Assembly: GCA_902801375.1 (NCBI GenBank)
Contig: CADCIB010000007.1
Coordinates: forward strand, 1 to 64,000
From: an uncultured Prevotellaceae bacterium
GTDB taxonomy: Bacteria; Bacteroidota; Bacteroidia; Bacteroidales; Bacteroidaceae
Reading direction: 5' to 3'
Length of the DNA: 64,000 bases
Below, in pieces: positions 53,650 through 61,791 of the stretch. Positions within the stretch are counted from its first letter, which is position 1; the number at the start of each line of letters is the position of its first letter. The notes below the pieces were generated by a model. The model searched no databases. It was not told the origin of the DNA and saw only the letters and a list, made by a program, of their open reading frames with translations. The position numbers were made by a program, and so were the translations under genes.

Positions 53650-55659
53650 TTATTGGTTTTTGTCCATAAGTACGCGCATCCAGTAGCCGCCGATGACGCT
53701 GCGAGCGCGGAAGGCTACCATTTGCCCGGTCTTCGTCTCGTGCCAGTCGCTGATGGGCACGCGGCTGGTGGTCTCGTTGATGTAGCGGTAGAGGGGCTCT
53801 ACGAACTGCAGAAAGGTTTTCTTGTCTTTGGCCATTGCAGCGGTCCACATGATCCAGTCGCTCTTGGTATACTCGCGACGGCAGTCGAGAGGCAGGCCAT
53901 ACTGGTTTTGTTGGCGCAGGTAGTATTTCAACTCGCGCTGCATCACCTCGTCGGGGAAGATGTTTGTCTGCCAGAGCTTGTCCCACACGATGTTGTACTT
54001 CTGGCTCCAGGTGCTGTCGCGGTCGAAGGCCAATCGGTAGTGGTCGCCTTGCGGGTCGAGGGCGTCGCGTTGCCATTGGCTGGCCATCTGTCGTGCGCGG
54101 TTCATATAACGTTCGGCCTTGTCGGTATAGCCGCGCATGGCAGCCATCTCGGCATAGCCGACGATGCCCATGATGGCCTTGAGCGAGAGGTTCGCGTTGT
54201 GGGCCCAGTGGCCGGCAAAGTCGTCGGTGCAGAGTTGCTCGGCGGGATCCTGACCGTTTACAGAGAGGTAGTCGGCCCAGGTGGTGATGATGTCCCAATA
54301 GGGTTCCACATAGGTGGTCGAGCCGTCCATGCGGCACAGCGTGGCGGCAAGGGTGAGCATGTTGCCCGCCTCTTCGATGGGCATGTCGCCACCGTAGACC
54401 TGCCCGTTGGCCTTGGGATACTGTCCGAGGTCGTGGGCGGCGAAAGGTTTGGTCCAGCGTCCTGTGCGGCTATATTCGAAAATGGAGGTCATCATGGCCT
54501 TCTGCAGCTCAGGGTTGTAGCAGAGGAAGAGGGGTGCCGAGGGGTAGGTGAGGTCGACGGTGTTGACACAGCCGTTGGAGTTGTTCTCCTTCGAGAAGAA
54601 GAGCAGGTGGCCCTCGTGGTCGCGGAAGAGCTTGTGGGCGGCAATGACGTGGCGGTAGCTGGCAGAGAGTATTTCGGCATAGTGGGCATTGCCTGCACGG
54701 AGGCCATCGTCGTAGATGGTCTGGTCGAGTGCGCGACAACGGCGCATGATGCTGTTGTACTGCTCGTAGAGTTGACGCATGTGCTGGAAGATGCTGACCT
54801 GTCCGTCGTGTGCCCAGTAGGCTTTGTAGCGGTGGTACATGTATTCGATGTCCCACAACTCATCGTAGCCGATGAGCATGAAGGTGGCCGCCTGGCGGGT
54901 GGTGCCGAAGGCGTGCTGCCAGACGAGCTGCTGGTCGTGGCCGATGGAAACCTCGCCGTTGAAGGCTGGCAGGTAGAGGTAGCCCCAGTCTATGCAGATG
55001 AAGTCGCCGGTCTTGGCGAGGATGGGCTGCTCGATGGTGCCCACAGAGACGTATTCCACGCCGCCGTGCTGCTCCTTACGGCTGACAACCGGTTGGGAAG
55101 TTTCGTTGACGGCGATGAGCGGCGAGGCTTCAATGCGCACACGGCAGTCGTGGGCTTGTCCGTCGGTGGAGCGCACCTGGAACGACAGGTAGTTGGCCGG
55201 CGAGGAGAGCAGGTCGTAGTCGTCGATGAGCATGGGGGCTGTGAACACTACGTCGAGCTCCATGGGGCCGCAGGCGAACGTGTAGTAGGTGGAAGTGGCG
55301 GTGACGCTGACGGAGCGCTGTGTGGCCTTCGTGTCATCGGCAACGCCCATGAAGAGGTAGTCGGTGCCGTCAACGTTGAGCCATCCGCTGATGGGCTTCT
55401 CTTGGTCGCCCCAATGGCGGGTGGTGCCGTCGTTGAGGTGGTCGAAGGGCGACCAAATGGAGAGATAAGGGTCGGAGACCACCAACGGCACAGAGGGCAA
55501 GCGGAGGTGGGTGGTCTGATAGGGTTGGAAGAAGTCCACAGGCTGGGCTGTTTTGGCTGCGATTTTTTCAGCGACGTAATCGCTGGACACAATGCGGCGG
55601 GCGGCTTGCGTCAGCGTGCAAGCCAAGAGGGTCGCGATGAGAAGATAAGTCTTTTTCAT
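53650..55659 (-). CDS. Secreted DUF4965/DUF1793 glutaminase-like protein
   Basis: 669 residues with signal peptide MKKTYLLIATLLACTLTQA. An N-terminal domain (LPSVPLVVSDPYLSIWSP...DDGTTRHW style) matches DUF4964/DUF5127 and is followed by a six-hairpin helical domain (SYRHVIAAHKLFRD, NNSNGCVNTVDLTYPSAPLFL, HDLGQYPKANGQVYGGDMPIEEAGNML) of the DUF4965/DUF1793 type. Fungal relatives are called glutaminases, but Bacteroidetes members lie among carbohydrate genes, so the true reaction is unclear. It is somewhat shorter than many relatives of about 800 residues. The gene is 64 bp downstream of tsaE. Confidence 0.85.
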   Translation of the reverse strand: MKKTYLLIATLLACTLTQAARRIVSSDYVAEKIAAKTAQPVDFFQPYQTTHLRLPSVPLVVSDPYLSIWSPFDHLNDGTTRHWGDQEKPISGWLNVDGTDYLFMGVADDTKATQRSVSVTATSTYYTFACGPMELDVVFTAPMLIDDYDLLSSPANYLSFQVRSTDGQAHDCRVRIEASPLIAVNETSQPVVSRKEQHGGVEYVSVGTIEQPILAKTGDFICIDWGYLYLPAFNGEVSIGHDQQLVWQHAFGTTRQAATFMLIGYDELWDIEYMYHRYKAYWAHDGQVSIFQHMRQLYEQYNSIMRRCRALDQTIYDDGLRAGNAHYAEILSASYRHVIAAHKLFRDHEGHLLFFSKENNSNGCVNTVDLTYPSAPLFLCYNPELQKAMMTSIFEYSRTGRWTKPFAAHDLGQYPKANGQVYGGDMPIEEAGNMLTLAATLCRMDGSTTYVEPYWDIITTWADYLSVNGQDPAEQLCTDDFAGHWAHNANLSLKAIMGIVGYAEMAAMRGYTDKAERYMNRARQMASQWQRDALDPQGDHYRLAFDRDSTWSQKYNIVWDKLWQTNIFPDEVMQRELKYYLRQQNQYGLPLDCRREYTKSDWIMWTAAMAKDKKTFLQFVEPLYRYINETTSRVPISDWHETKTGQMVAFRARSVIGGYWMRVLMDKNQ

Positions 55660-55723
55660 TATTATGTTTTTATTTGTTGGTTTTGATGTGCTTCATGAGC
55701 GTGACGTGCCTTACGGTGTGATG

Positions 55724-56149
55724 TCAGAACGTGACAAGGCGGCTGCCGTCGGGCTGCTCGTCGATGTGCACCTTCAGGGTGTCCTCGGGCAGGAGCGGCT
55801 CGATGAGTTCCGGCCATTCTATGAGGCTGAGGCTGTCGGGGGCGTAGAAGTATTCCTCGTAGCCCATGTCGTAGACTTCCTCGAGGCGGCGTATGCGGTA
55901 GAAATCGAAGTGGAAGATGGCTCCGCTCCTATCACCCCCGTGGGGAGTGTACTCATTGACGATGGCGAAGGTGGGCGATGTGATGACATCTTCTACGCCA
56001 AGCTCTTCGCAAAGAGCTTTGATAAAGGTGGTCTTGCCGCTTCCCATCGAACCGTAGAAGGCGATGACCTGGGCCTCGGCAGGGATGGCCGTCAGAAACT
56101 GCTGTGCGGCGCGATGTATGTCGTTGAGATTCTCTATTCTGATTTCCAT
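55724..56149 (-). CDS. tsaE: tRNA threonylcarbamoyladenosine biosynthesis ATPase TsaE
   Basis: 141 residues. P-loop GSMGSGKTT near residues 33-41, SPTFAIVNEY near 60-70, HFDFYRI near 85-91 and LSLIEWPELIEPLLP near 108-122 are the family landmarks. TsaE helps TsaB, TsaC and TsaD make the t6A37 base in ANN-decoding tRNAs. The segment TPHGGDRSG between NEY and the HFDFYRI motif is longer than usual, and its DNA is a GC-rich near-palindrome. Confidence 0.95.
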   Translation of the reverse strand: MEIRIENLNDIHRAAQQFLTAIPAEAQVIAFYGSMGSGKTTFIKALCEELGVEDVITSPTFAIVNEYTPHGGDRSGAIFHFDFYRIRRLEEVYDMGYEEYFYAPDSLSLIEWPELIEPLLPEDTLKVHIDEQPDGSRLVTF

Positions 56150-56206
56150 TTGGTTGCTTGTTCTTTCACGAGTAATGTTTTTGGCACGAACCTTTCACCA
56201 CTCACC

Positions 56207-57775
56207 TCACGCTTCAGCCCTCATCCGGCGTCGGGTGCGGAGCGTGATGAGAGGGATAATCATCTCTTCCATAGAGATACCGCCGTGCTGGAATGTGTCT
56301 TTGTAGTAAGACACATAGTAATTGTAGTTGTTCGGATAGGCGAAGAAAGCGTTGCCTGTGGCGAAGACGTAGGCCGTGCTGAGGTTCGGAGCGGGCAACT
56401 GCGCCTTGTGCGGGTCTTTGATGACGAACACCTCTTTGGGATTGTAGCTCAGGTTCTTGCCCAACTTGTAGCGCAGGTTGGTGTTGGTGTTGCGGTCGCC
56501 AATGATCTTCACAGGCTTGTCGGCACGTATGCTGCCGTGGTCGGTGGTGATGATGACGGTGCGGTCGCTTTGTGCCAAGAGCTTGAAGAGGTCGGCCAGC
56601 ACAGAGTGGCGGAACCAGCTGAGGGTGATGCTGCGGTAAGCCGACTCGTTGTTGGCCAGTTCGCGTACCATCTTCGACTCCGTGCGAGCGTGTGAGAGCA
56701 TGTCGATGAAGTTCACCACCAGCACGTTGAGGTCGTTGTGCTGCAGGTTCTTGTATTGCGAAAGGAATCGGTCGGCGCCGACAGAATCGTTCACTTTATG
56801 ATAAGAGAATGTGTTCTTACGACGGAAACGTTCGAACTGTGTGCGGATGAGTGGTTCCTCGTTGAGGTTCTTGCCCTCCTCCTCGTCTTCGTCCACCCAG
56901 AGGTCGGGGAACATCTGGGCTATCTTGTTGGGCATGAGTCCGCTGAAGATGGCATTGCGGGCATATTGCGTGGCGGTGGGGAGAATGCTCAGGTAGAGGT
57001 CTTCGTCGATGTCGAACATGTCGCCAATCTCTTGCGCTAAGGTGCGCCATTGGTCGTAGCGGAAGTTGTCGATGACGATGAGAAACACCTTTTCGCCTTT
57101 GTCGAGCAAGGGGAAAATGCGGTTTTTGAAGATGTCGGGGCTCAAGAGGGGTGCGGAAGTGGGTCTTTCCTCAATCCACTCGAGATAGTTGTTCTTGATG
57201 AATTTGGCGAAGGCGTTGTTGGCCTCTTCCTTCTGCATCTTGAGCATTTCGGTCATCGAACTGTCTGTGCTGCTCAGTTCCAGTTCCCATCGTACGATGG
57301 TGCGGTAGAGTTCGCGCCAGTCGTCCCATGTGCGGCAGTTGTCTATCTGCATGGCAATCTGCCCGAAGTTCTGCTGGTAGCCACTCTGGGTCACTTCGGT
57401 CTCTATCTCCCGACGGTGGATGTTTTTCTTCAGCGTCAGGAGAATCTGGTTGGGGTTGACGGGCTTGATGAGGTAGTCGGCAATCTTTGAGCCGATGGCT
57501 TGGTCCATGATGTTCTCCTCTTCGCTCTTGGTGACCATCACCACAGGCGTTGCAGGCGAGATGTCCTTGATGCGTTGGAGGGTTTCCAGTCCGCTGATGC
57601 CAGGCATCATCTCGTCGAGGAGTATCAGGTCGAAGGTCTTCTGTCGGCATTGGTCGATGGCATCGGTGCCGTTGCTGACTGTGACCACGTCGTAACCTTT
57701 CTTCTCAAGGAAAAGGATGTGCGCCTTGAGGAGTTCTATTTCATCGTCTACCCATAATAATAATCCGTTGCTCAT
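56207..57775 (-). CDS. porX: PorX, response regulator with PglZ domain of the type IX secretion system
   Basis: 522 residues. An N-terminal receiver domain has D10/D11, phospho-acceptor Asp54 in LILLDEMMPG and Lys in YLIKP. A helical linker leads to a C-terminal PglZ/alkaline-phosphatase-like domain (FLIVIDNFRYDQW, LPTATQYARNAIFSGLMP with the nucleophile Thr, NFIDMLSHAR, TTDHGS, YRHGG-like end). PorX is known from Porphyromonas gingivalis and Flavobacterium to control type IX secretion. It directly follows porW (48-bp gap). The many sorting-tail proteins in the window are likely clients of the system it controls. Confidence 0.95.
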   Translation of the reverse strand: MSNGLLLWVDDEIELLKAHILFLEKKGYDVVTVSNGTDAIDQCRQKTFDLILLDEMMPGISGLETLQRIKDISPATPVVMVTKSEEENIMDQAIGSKIADYLIKPVNPNQILLTLKKNIHRREIETEVTQSGYQQNFGQIAMQIDNCRTWDDWRELYRTIVRWELELSSTDSSMTEMLKMQKEEANNAFAKFIKNNYLEWIEERPTSAPLLSPDIFKNRIFPLLDKGEKVFLIVIDNFRYDQWRTLAQEIGDMFDIDEDLYLSILPTATQYARNAIFSGLMPNKIAQMFPDLWVDEDEEEGKNLNEEPLIRTQFERFRRKNTFSYHKVNDSVGADRFLSQYKNLQHNDLNVLVVNFIDMLSHARTESKMVRELANNESAYRSITLSWFRHSVLADLFKLLAQSDRTVIITTDHGSIRADKPVKIIGDRNTNTNLRYKLGKNLSYNPKEVFVIKDPHKAQLPAPNLSTAYVFATGNAFFAYPNNYNYYVSYYKDTFQHGGISMEEMIIPLITLRTRRRMRAEA

Positions 57776-57789
57776 GTTCTTTTTGTTAA

Positions 57790-57822
57790 GTGGTGAGTGG
57801 TGAGAGGTGAGTGGTGAGAGGT
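57790..57822 (-). repeat. CT-rich micro-repeat upstream of porX
   Basis: On the minus strand the porW-porX gap reads ctctcaccactcacc twice in a row, ending about 14 bp before the porX ATG. The same words precede the GH38 start (39601-39631), and a related tract lies at the end of porX (56197-56213). Confidence 0.6.
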
Positions 57823-57823
57823 T

Positions 57824-60800
57824 TTAGAAACCGTCGAGGTCGAGATACTCGTCGTCGTCGGTGTTGCTGTCATCGGGGGTGTTGTTGTCGGGAAGGAGAA
57901 TGGGAGCATCCTCGCTGTTGTCGGTCTCTTCATCCTCTTCGATGACGAAGGCATCCTCGTCGTCTGTCGTCGTGTTGTCGTCGTCGATGATGAATGCATC
58001 GTCGTCGGTCGTCGTCGTATTGTCGTCGTCAATGATGAACGCATCATCATCGGTCGGCGTTTCTTCCTCCGTCACTGTGACTGCAGGTTCTTCCTCCACG
58101 GGCTTTTCGGGCTCAACTGGCTCTGCAGGTTCTATGACGTTCGGTTCCTCAACAGGCTTCTCGGGCTCTACCGGCTCTGCAGGTTCTATTGCGTTTGGTT
58201 CCTCCACAGGCTTCTCGGGCTCAATCGTCTTTGGTTCGTCTACAGGCTTCTCGGGCTCAACCGACTCGATAACGTTCGGCTCGTCTGCGGTCTTTTCAGG
58301 CAGGATGTCCAGTTCCATAAGGGTGTTGTCGTCGATGACACCACCATTGAAGAGGTCGTCGCCTTCCTCGTCATCGCCTTCCTCCTTCTTCTCTGGCTCA
58401 GGTTCTGTTTCATAAACCACGATAGAGGGCTCTGTGAGCAGTTGCACAGTCTTGATTTTCAGCGGGATGAAATGCTCTTCGTAGAACTCATCGTAGTCTT
58501 GATAGCTATATTGAGTGCCAAGCAGCTCGAGGTTCTCCTTGCTGATGATGATGGTGCGTGCTTTCGGCAATAGGCTGTAGACGGGTTCATAGTTGAAAAG
58601 CAGACGGGCATACTGCAGAGCCTCGTCGTAGCTGCGGAACCCACTGATGTTCATGCGTGTGAGTCCAGCCACGTCGGCCACTTCCATATCGAAGTTTCGG
58701 GCGAGGAAATTGGTGAAGTTGTAGCGTGCCATCTCAAAGAGCAGCTTGTTCTCATCGACGGAGTCTGGCTCGTAGGCGATGATGAAACAGAAGTCGACAT
58801 CGCGCTCCGCCTTGAAGACGCGTGCGGCAATGGAGTCGCTGTCGTTGAGCACCACGCTGCGCCGCGACCATACATCGTCCATGTCGAACTTGCCCCCATG
58901 AAGCGGTCGGCCTTCTTTCACACCGTTGATGATCATACCTGCCATGGGGCTGACATCGCTCTTGGGATAGTTCTTCACCACTTCGTTCATGTTCTCAAGA
59001 CAGCCCTTGCTGTCGCCATCGTTGAGCATGCTCAGTCCGCTGATGAAGATGAACTTGTCGCGGTTGGCTCCGAGTGGGAACCTTGTCTTGGAAATCTCGG
59101 CGTTGGCCTTTGCTTCCGCAAATCGATTGCCTTTGAAAGCATCGTAGGTGGCTGCATAGAGCGAGTCTTCGAGATGTTCGCCGTAGCGGGCGTTATCCTC
59201 GAAATAGGGATCGCTCAATATCTGCGTCCATTGGCTTTCAGGATAGCTGTTTTTCAGACTGTCGAGATAATCTCCGGCCTTCCCATGCATCCCCTTTCTT
59301 GAATAGAGGAGGAACATGTGGTAGTAGGCATTGTCCATCTGCTGGTAGGAGGGATATTGCTCGGTGAGTCGCAGGAACTGCTTTTCCGAGAGAGCCAGAT
59401 GGTCGAGTTTGTCTTTGAAGATGACACCGCTGTTGTACAACCCGTCCATGATGACCAGGTTGCTGGCCTCCACTTGTTCTTCGGTAAACGGTATCTGAGC
59501 CAAGTAGTATTCGCGCTTATGCGGGTCGTTCTGGGCGCTGTCGGTCACTTGTTCCAGCGAGTCGGCCAACGCTTCGGCCTGCATGATGGAGTCGCGCTGC
59601 TCGTCGGTGAGGTCGGCCAGTTCGTCGGCACCCGCTTCGGAAGCTACAACCGTTTTGTTGACACGCTGCCAGTCGTCCACGTTCTCGCGCTTTCCCCAGA
59701 GCTTTTGGAAAGCCTGCTTACCTTGGTTCACGGCCATTTGGTTGTAGAAGTACCACAATCCGTTCTGCAAGTCGTTCGTCGGCTGCAGAGGCTTTGTCTG
59801 TTGGGTGCGGTTGCCTACGGCTCCGTTCTTCTGCAATGTTTCCTCAGCTTCGGCCTCCTGCTGTTTGCGTTTCTCCTCCTTCTCTTTCTTGATGAGCGCC
59901 TCGATGACACGGTCGATAGCGGCATTACGGTCCTTCTCATCCATTTTTGCTAACTCCTGCAACGAGTCCTGCAGATGAATGGCTTCTGTAAAAGGCACCA
60001 GCTCGTCGAGCACTTTCGAGCGGTAAGACAATTGCTGATAGTCGTCGCGATCCTTGTCGAGCAGACCGATGGCCTCGCCGTAGCAGCGGCGTGCATCGCT
60101 GAATTTCTCCATCGTCCAGTAGATGTCGCCCAGACGGAGCAACAGCACACCTTTCTCAATGCCCGAGCGTGTGGCCTTCTCGTTGCCTTTCTCATAGGCG
60201 GCAATGGCCTTCACGGTGTCTTTCTGGAGCATGTAGATGTTGCCCATCGCATAGTACACCTGATCCAGATAGTCCTTGTTCTTGTCGGAGAGAGCCATTC
60301 GCTTCAATCGGCTGATCATTTGCTTCGAACGTCCTCCGGCCATCACTTCCGTCATCGCGATGCGTGCATTGAACTCCAGCTCGTAGGGAGGGTTCTGCGC
60401 AATCACCTTCTTATAGGCTTTATAGGCCATCTCCTTGTTGTCGAGGGCGGTCTGCAACTGTCCCATGAGGTACCACTCACGGGCGCGCTGCTTCTTGCGC
60501 ATCTCGTGCTTGATGACCTTGCGCAGGTAGGGAATTGCCTCTTCGTAGCGCTTCGTGTGGATGTAGAAGTCGGCAAAGGTGTAGTCCCACTCCTTGCGGG
60601 CGCGCCAGTCGATACTGTCGCGGCTCATCTTCGTGATGACGTCTTCAGCGTCGTAGAGCCATTCCTGTTCGATATAGCATTTTGCCAGCCAGGCGCGGGC
60701 CTTGCCGTAGATGGCGGGCTGGGTGGCGTAGAGTCTGCTCATGTAGGCGAAGGTGGAGGCTGCTTCGTCGAACGCCCCCTTGTGGAATTGAGACCGTCCC

Positions 60801-61255
60801 ATGAGCATCCACGCTTTCCAGAGGAACGGGTTGTACTCTTTGCGGTTGAGCCATTCGATGTCTTTCTCTGTGCGTTTCTTCTTCTTGAACTCAGGTCGGC
60901 GCTTGATGCTGTGGAGTTTGATGGCCTTCTGGCTCTTCTCGATGGCGCGCTCGTAGTTGCCCTTGCCCAGCTCGCGGGCTCGTTTGTTGCCTACGGCATA
61001 GAGGGGAATCATCTCGGTGAAGTTGTCCTTGATGCCGTTTTCCTTTTCGATGGAAGCATCGATGTAGGCCTGCGAGCCGTTATAGTAGGTGTTGTATTTG
61101 GCCATGAAGGAATGCCACCGGCGCGTCTGCGCGGTGTTCTTCTCCGTGGAGCATCCCGCCAGGATTGCAAGAGCTAAGAAAAGCACCGCAATAAGGGGGC
61201 TGCGACGGAGCCGCAGCTTACGGAGAACCTCGGGGATGTTATGTTTTGGGTTCAT
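57824..61255 (-). CDS. porW: PorW/SprE-like type IX secretion lipoprotein with acidic repeat tail
   Basis: 1143 residues. The lipobox ILAGC puts the lipidated Cys at 35. Residues about 40-500 are TPR-like helical repeats (SFMAKYNTYYNGSQAYIDASI, ALDNKEMAYKAYKKVIAQ, YYAMGNIYMLQKDTVKAIAAYEKG), then a charged linker, further repeats and a beta/alpha region. From about residue 985 to the end are repeats: EPEKPVEEPN/IEPAEPV, then DDDAFIIDDDNTTT, then acidic sequence to YLDLDGF. PorW/SprE is required for type IX secretion. The low-complexity tail is prone to slippage at the DNA level. Confidence 0.92.
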   Translation of the reverse strand: MNPKHNIPEVLRKLRLRRSPLIAVLFLALAILAGCSTEKNTAQTRRWHSFMAKYNTYYNGSQAYIDASIEKENGIKDNFTEMIPLYAVGNKRARELGKGNYERAIEKSQKAIKLHSIKRRPEFKKKKRTEKDIEWLNRKEYNPFLWKAWMLMGRSQFHKGAFDEAASTFAYMSRLYATQPAIYGKARAWLAKCYIEQEWLYDAEDVITKMSRDSIDWRARKEWDYTFADFYIHTKRYEEAIPYLRKVIKHEMRKKQRAREWYLMGQLQTALDNKEMAYKAYKKVIAQNPPYELEFNARIAMTEVMAGGRSKQMISRLKRMALSDKNKDYLDQVYYAMGNIYMLQKDTVKAIAAYEKGNEKATRSGIEKGVLLLRLGDIYWTMEKFSDARRCYGEAIGLLDKDRDDYQQLSYRSKVLDELVPFTEAIHLQDSLQELAKMDEKDRNAAIDRVIEALIKKEKEEKRKQQEAEAEETLQKNGAVGNRTQQTKPLQPTNDLQNGLWYFYNQMAVNQGKQAFQKLWGKRENVDDWQRVNKTVVASEAGADELADLTDEQRDSIMQAEALADSLEQVTDSAQNDPHKREYYLAQIPFTEEQVEASNLVIMDGLYNSGVIFKDKLDHLALSEKQFLRLTEQYPSYQQMDNAYYHMFLLYSRKGMHGKAGDYLDSLKNSYPESQWTQILSDPYFEDNARYGEHLEDSLYAATYDAFKGNRFAEAKANAEISKTRFPLGANRDKFIFISGLSMLNDGDSKGCLENMNEVVKNYPKSDVSPMAGMIINGVKEGRPLHGGKFDMDDVWSRRSVVLNDSDSIAARVFKAERDVDFCFIIAYEPDSVDENKLLFEMARYNFTNFLARNFDMEVADVAGLTRMNISGFRSYDEALQYARLLFNYEPVYSLLPKARTIIISKENLELLGTQYSYQDYDEFYEEHFIPLKIKTVQLLTEPSIVVYETEPEPEKKEEGDDEEGDDLFNGGVIDDNTLMELDILPEKTADEPNVIESVEPEKPVDEPKTIEPEKPVEEPNAIEPAEPVEPEKPVEEPNVIEPAEPVEPEKPVEEEPAVTVTEEETPTDDDAFIIDDDNTTTTDDDAFIIDDDNTTTDDEDAFVIEEDEETDNSEDAPILLPDNNTPDDSNTDDDEYLDLDGF

Positions 61256-61307
61256 GATTCTATTGTAAAGACCGCCTGGGAAACCAAGATCCAGGGGGCT
61301 TGTTTCT

Positions 61308-61694
61308 TCAATTATCGAGCAGCATCAGAAACTCGTCCTTCACCTGATCGGGCACTTGAATGCCTCGGAGTGTAAGGCTTCGGCTCCAATCCTTCACTTC
61401 ACTCTCGCGCATCGTCAACAACACTTCGCGGAACTCCTCCGCTTCCTCGTCGCTGTAGGCGTTGCCGTCGCGGCCCTGAAAACGGTCCAGTTCCTCGTCG
61501 TCGAAATACTCGATGTCGCGCGTGGCGGCTTCCATCATGCACACTTGTTCGCATTTCGGATTGTCGCCAAGGCATGTTGCGCACGAGTCGTCTGCTAATA
61601 TAACGCTGTTTTCACCCTTTTTATTGTGTGAAAGCCATCCTAATATTGCAGAAAAAATGCCAAGAACTATTAAAGCGACAATGAGAAATAGCAT
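61308..61694 (-). CDS. Small membrane protein with Cys cluster, unknown function (128 aa)
   Basis: One N-terminal transmembrane helix (MLFLIVALIVLGIFSAILGWL), then a short Cys-rich segment (CATCLGDNPKCEQVCMME: CxxC, C, C) and an acidic C-terminal part (YSDEEAEEFREVLLTM, IQVPDQVKDEFLML). The cysteines could hold a metal or disulfides. It lies 52 bp upstream of porW and downstream of aroA. Similar small proteins sit at this place in other Bacteroidales, sometimes mislabelled as phospholipase; I see no such motif. Confidence 0.8.
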   Translation of the reverse strand: MLFLIVALIVLGIFSAILGWLSHNKKGENSVILADDSCATCLGDNPKCEQVCMMEAATRDIEYFDDEELDRFQGRDGNAYSDEEAEEFREVLLTMRESEVKDWSRSLTLRGIQVPDQVKDEFLMLLDN

Positions 61695-61712
61695 ATTCTA
61701 TGAAGTGATAAC

Positions 61713-61785
61713 GTGATGTCGAGATGCCAAGATGTCGTCATGTCGATAGGTCGGGATGTCGATATTTCGATAGGTCGATAGGCCG
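61713..61785. repeat. GATGTCG/GATAGGTCG micro-repeats between aroA and the next gene
   Basis: gatgtcg occurs at 61715, 61731 and 61755 and as catgtcg at 61739; gataggtcg at 61745 and cgataggtcgatagg near 61769. The whole 70-bp gap is made of these words. Confidence 0.75.
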
Positions 61786-61791
61786 TAGAAG

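Noticed and set aside
53642..54337. Long N-terminal extension of the 204-residue exported protein
   Set aside because: It overlaps the neighbouring gene in another frame; the internal Met at 53641 starts a good signal peptide.
53542..55686. 714-residue plus-strand frame across the DUF4965-type gene
   Set aside because: It is the complement of a gene with signal peptide and conserved domains, and lacks a plausible start.
56207..57775. PglZ of a BREX or phage-growth-limitation system
   Set aside because: The PglZ domain is fused to a receiver domain and lies next to porW, which is the PorX arrangement; no other BREX genes are present.
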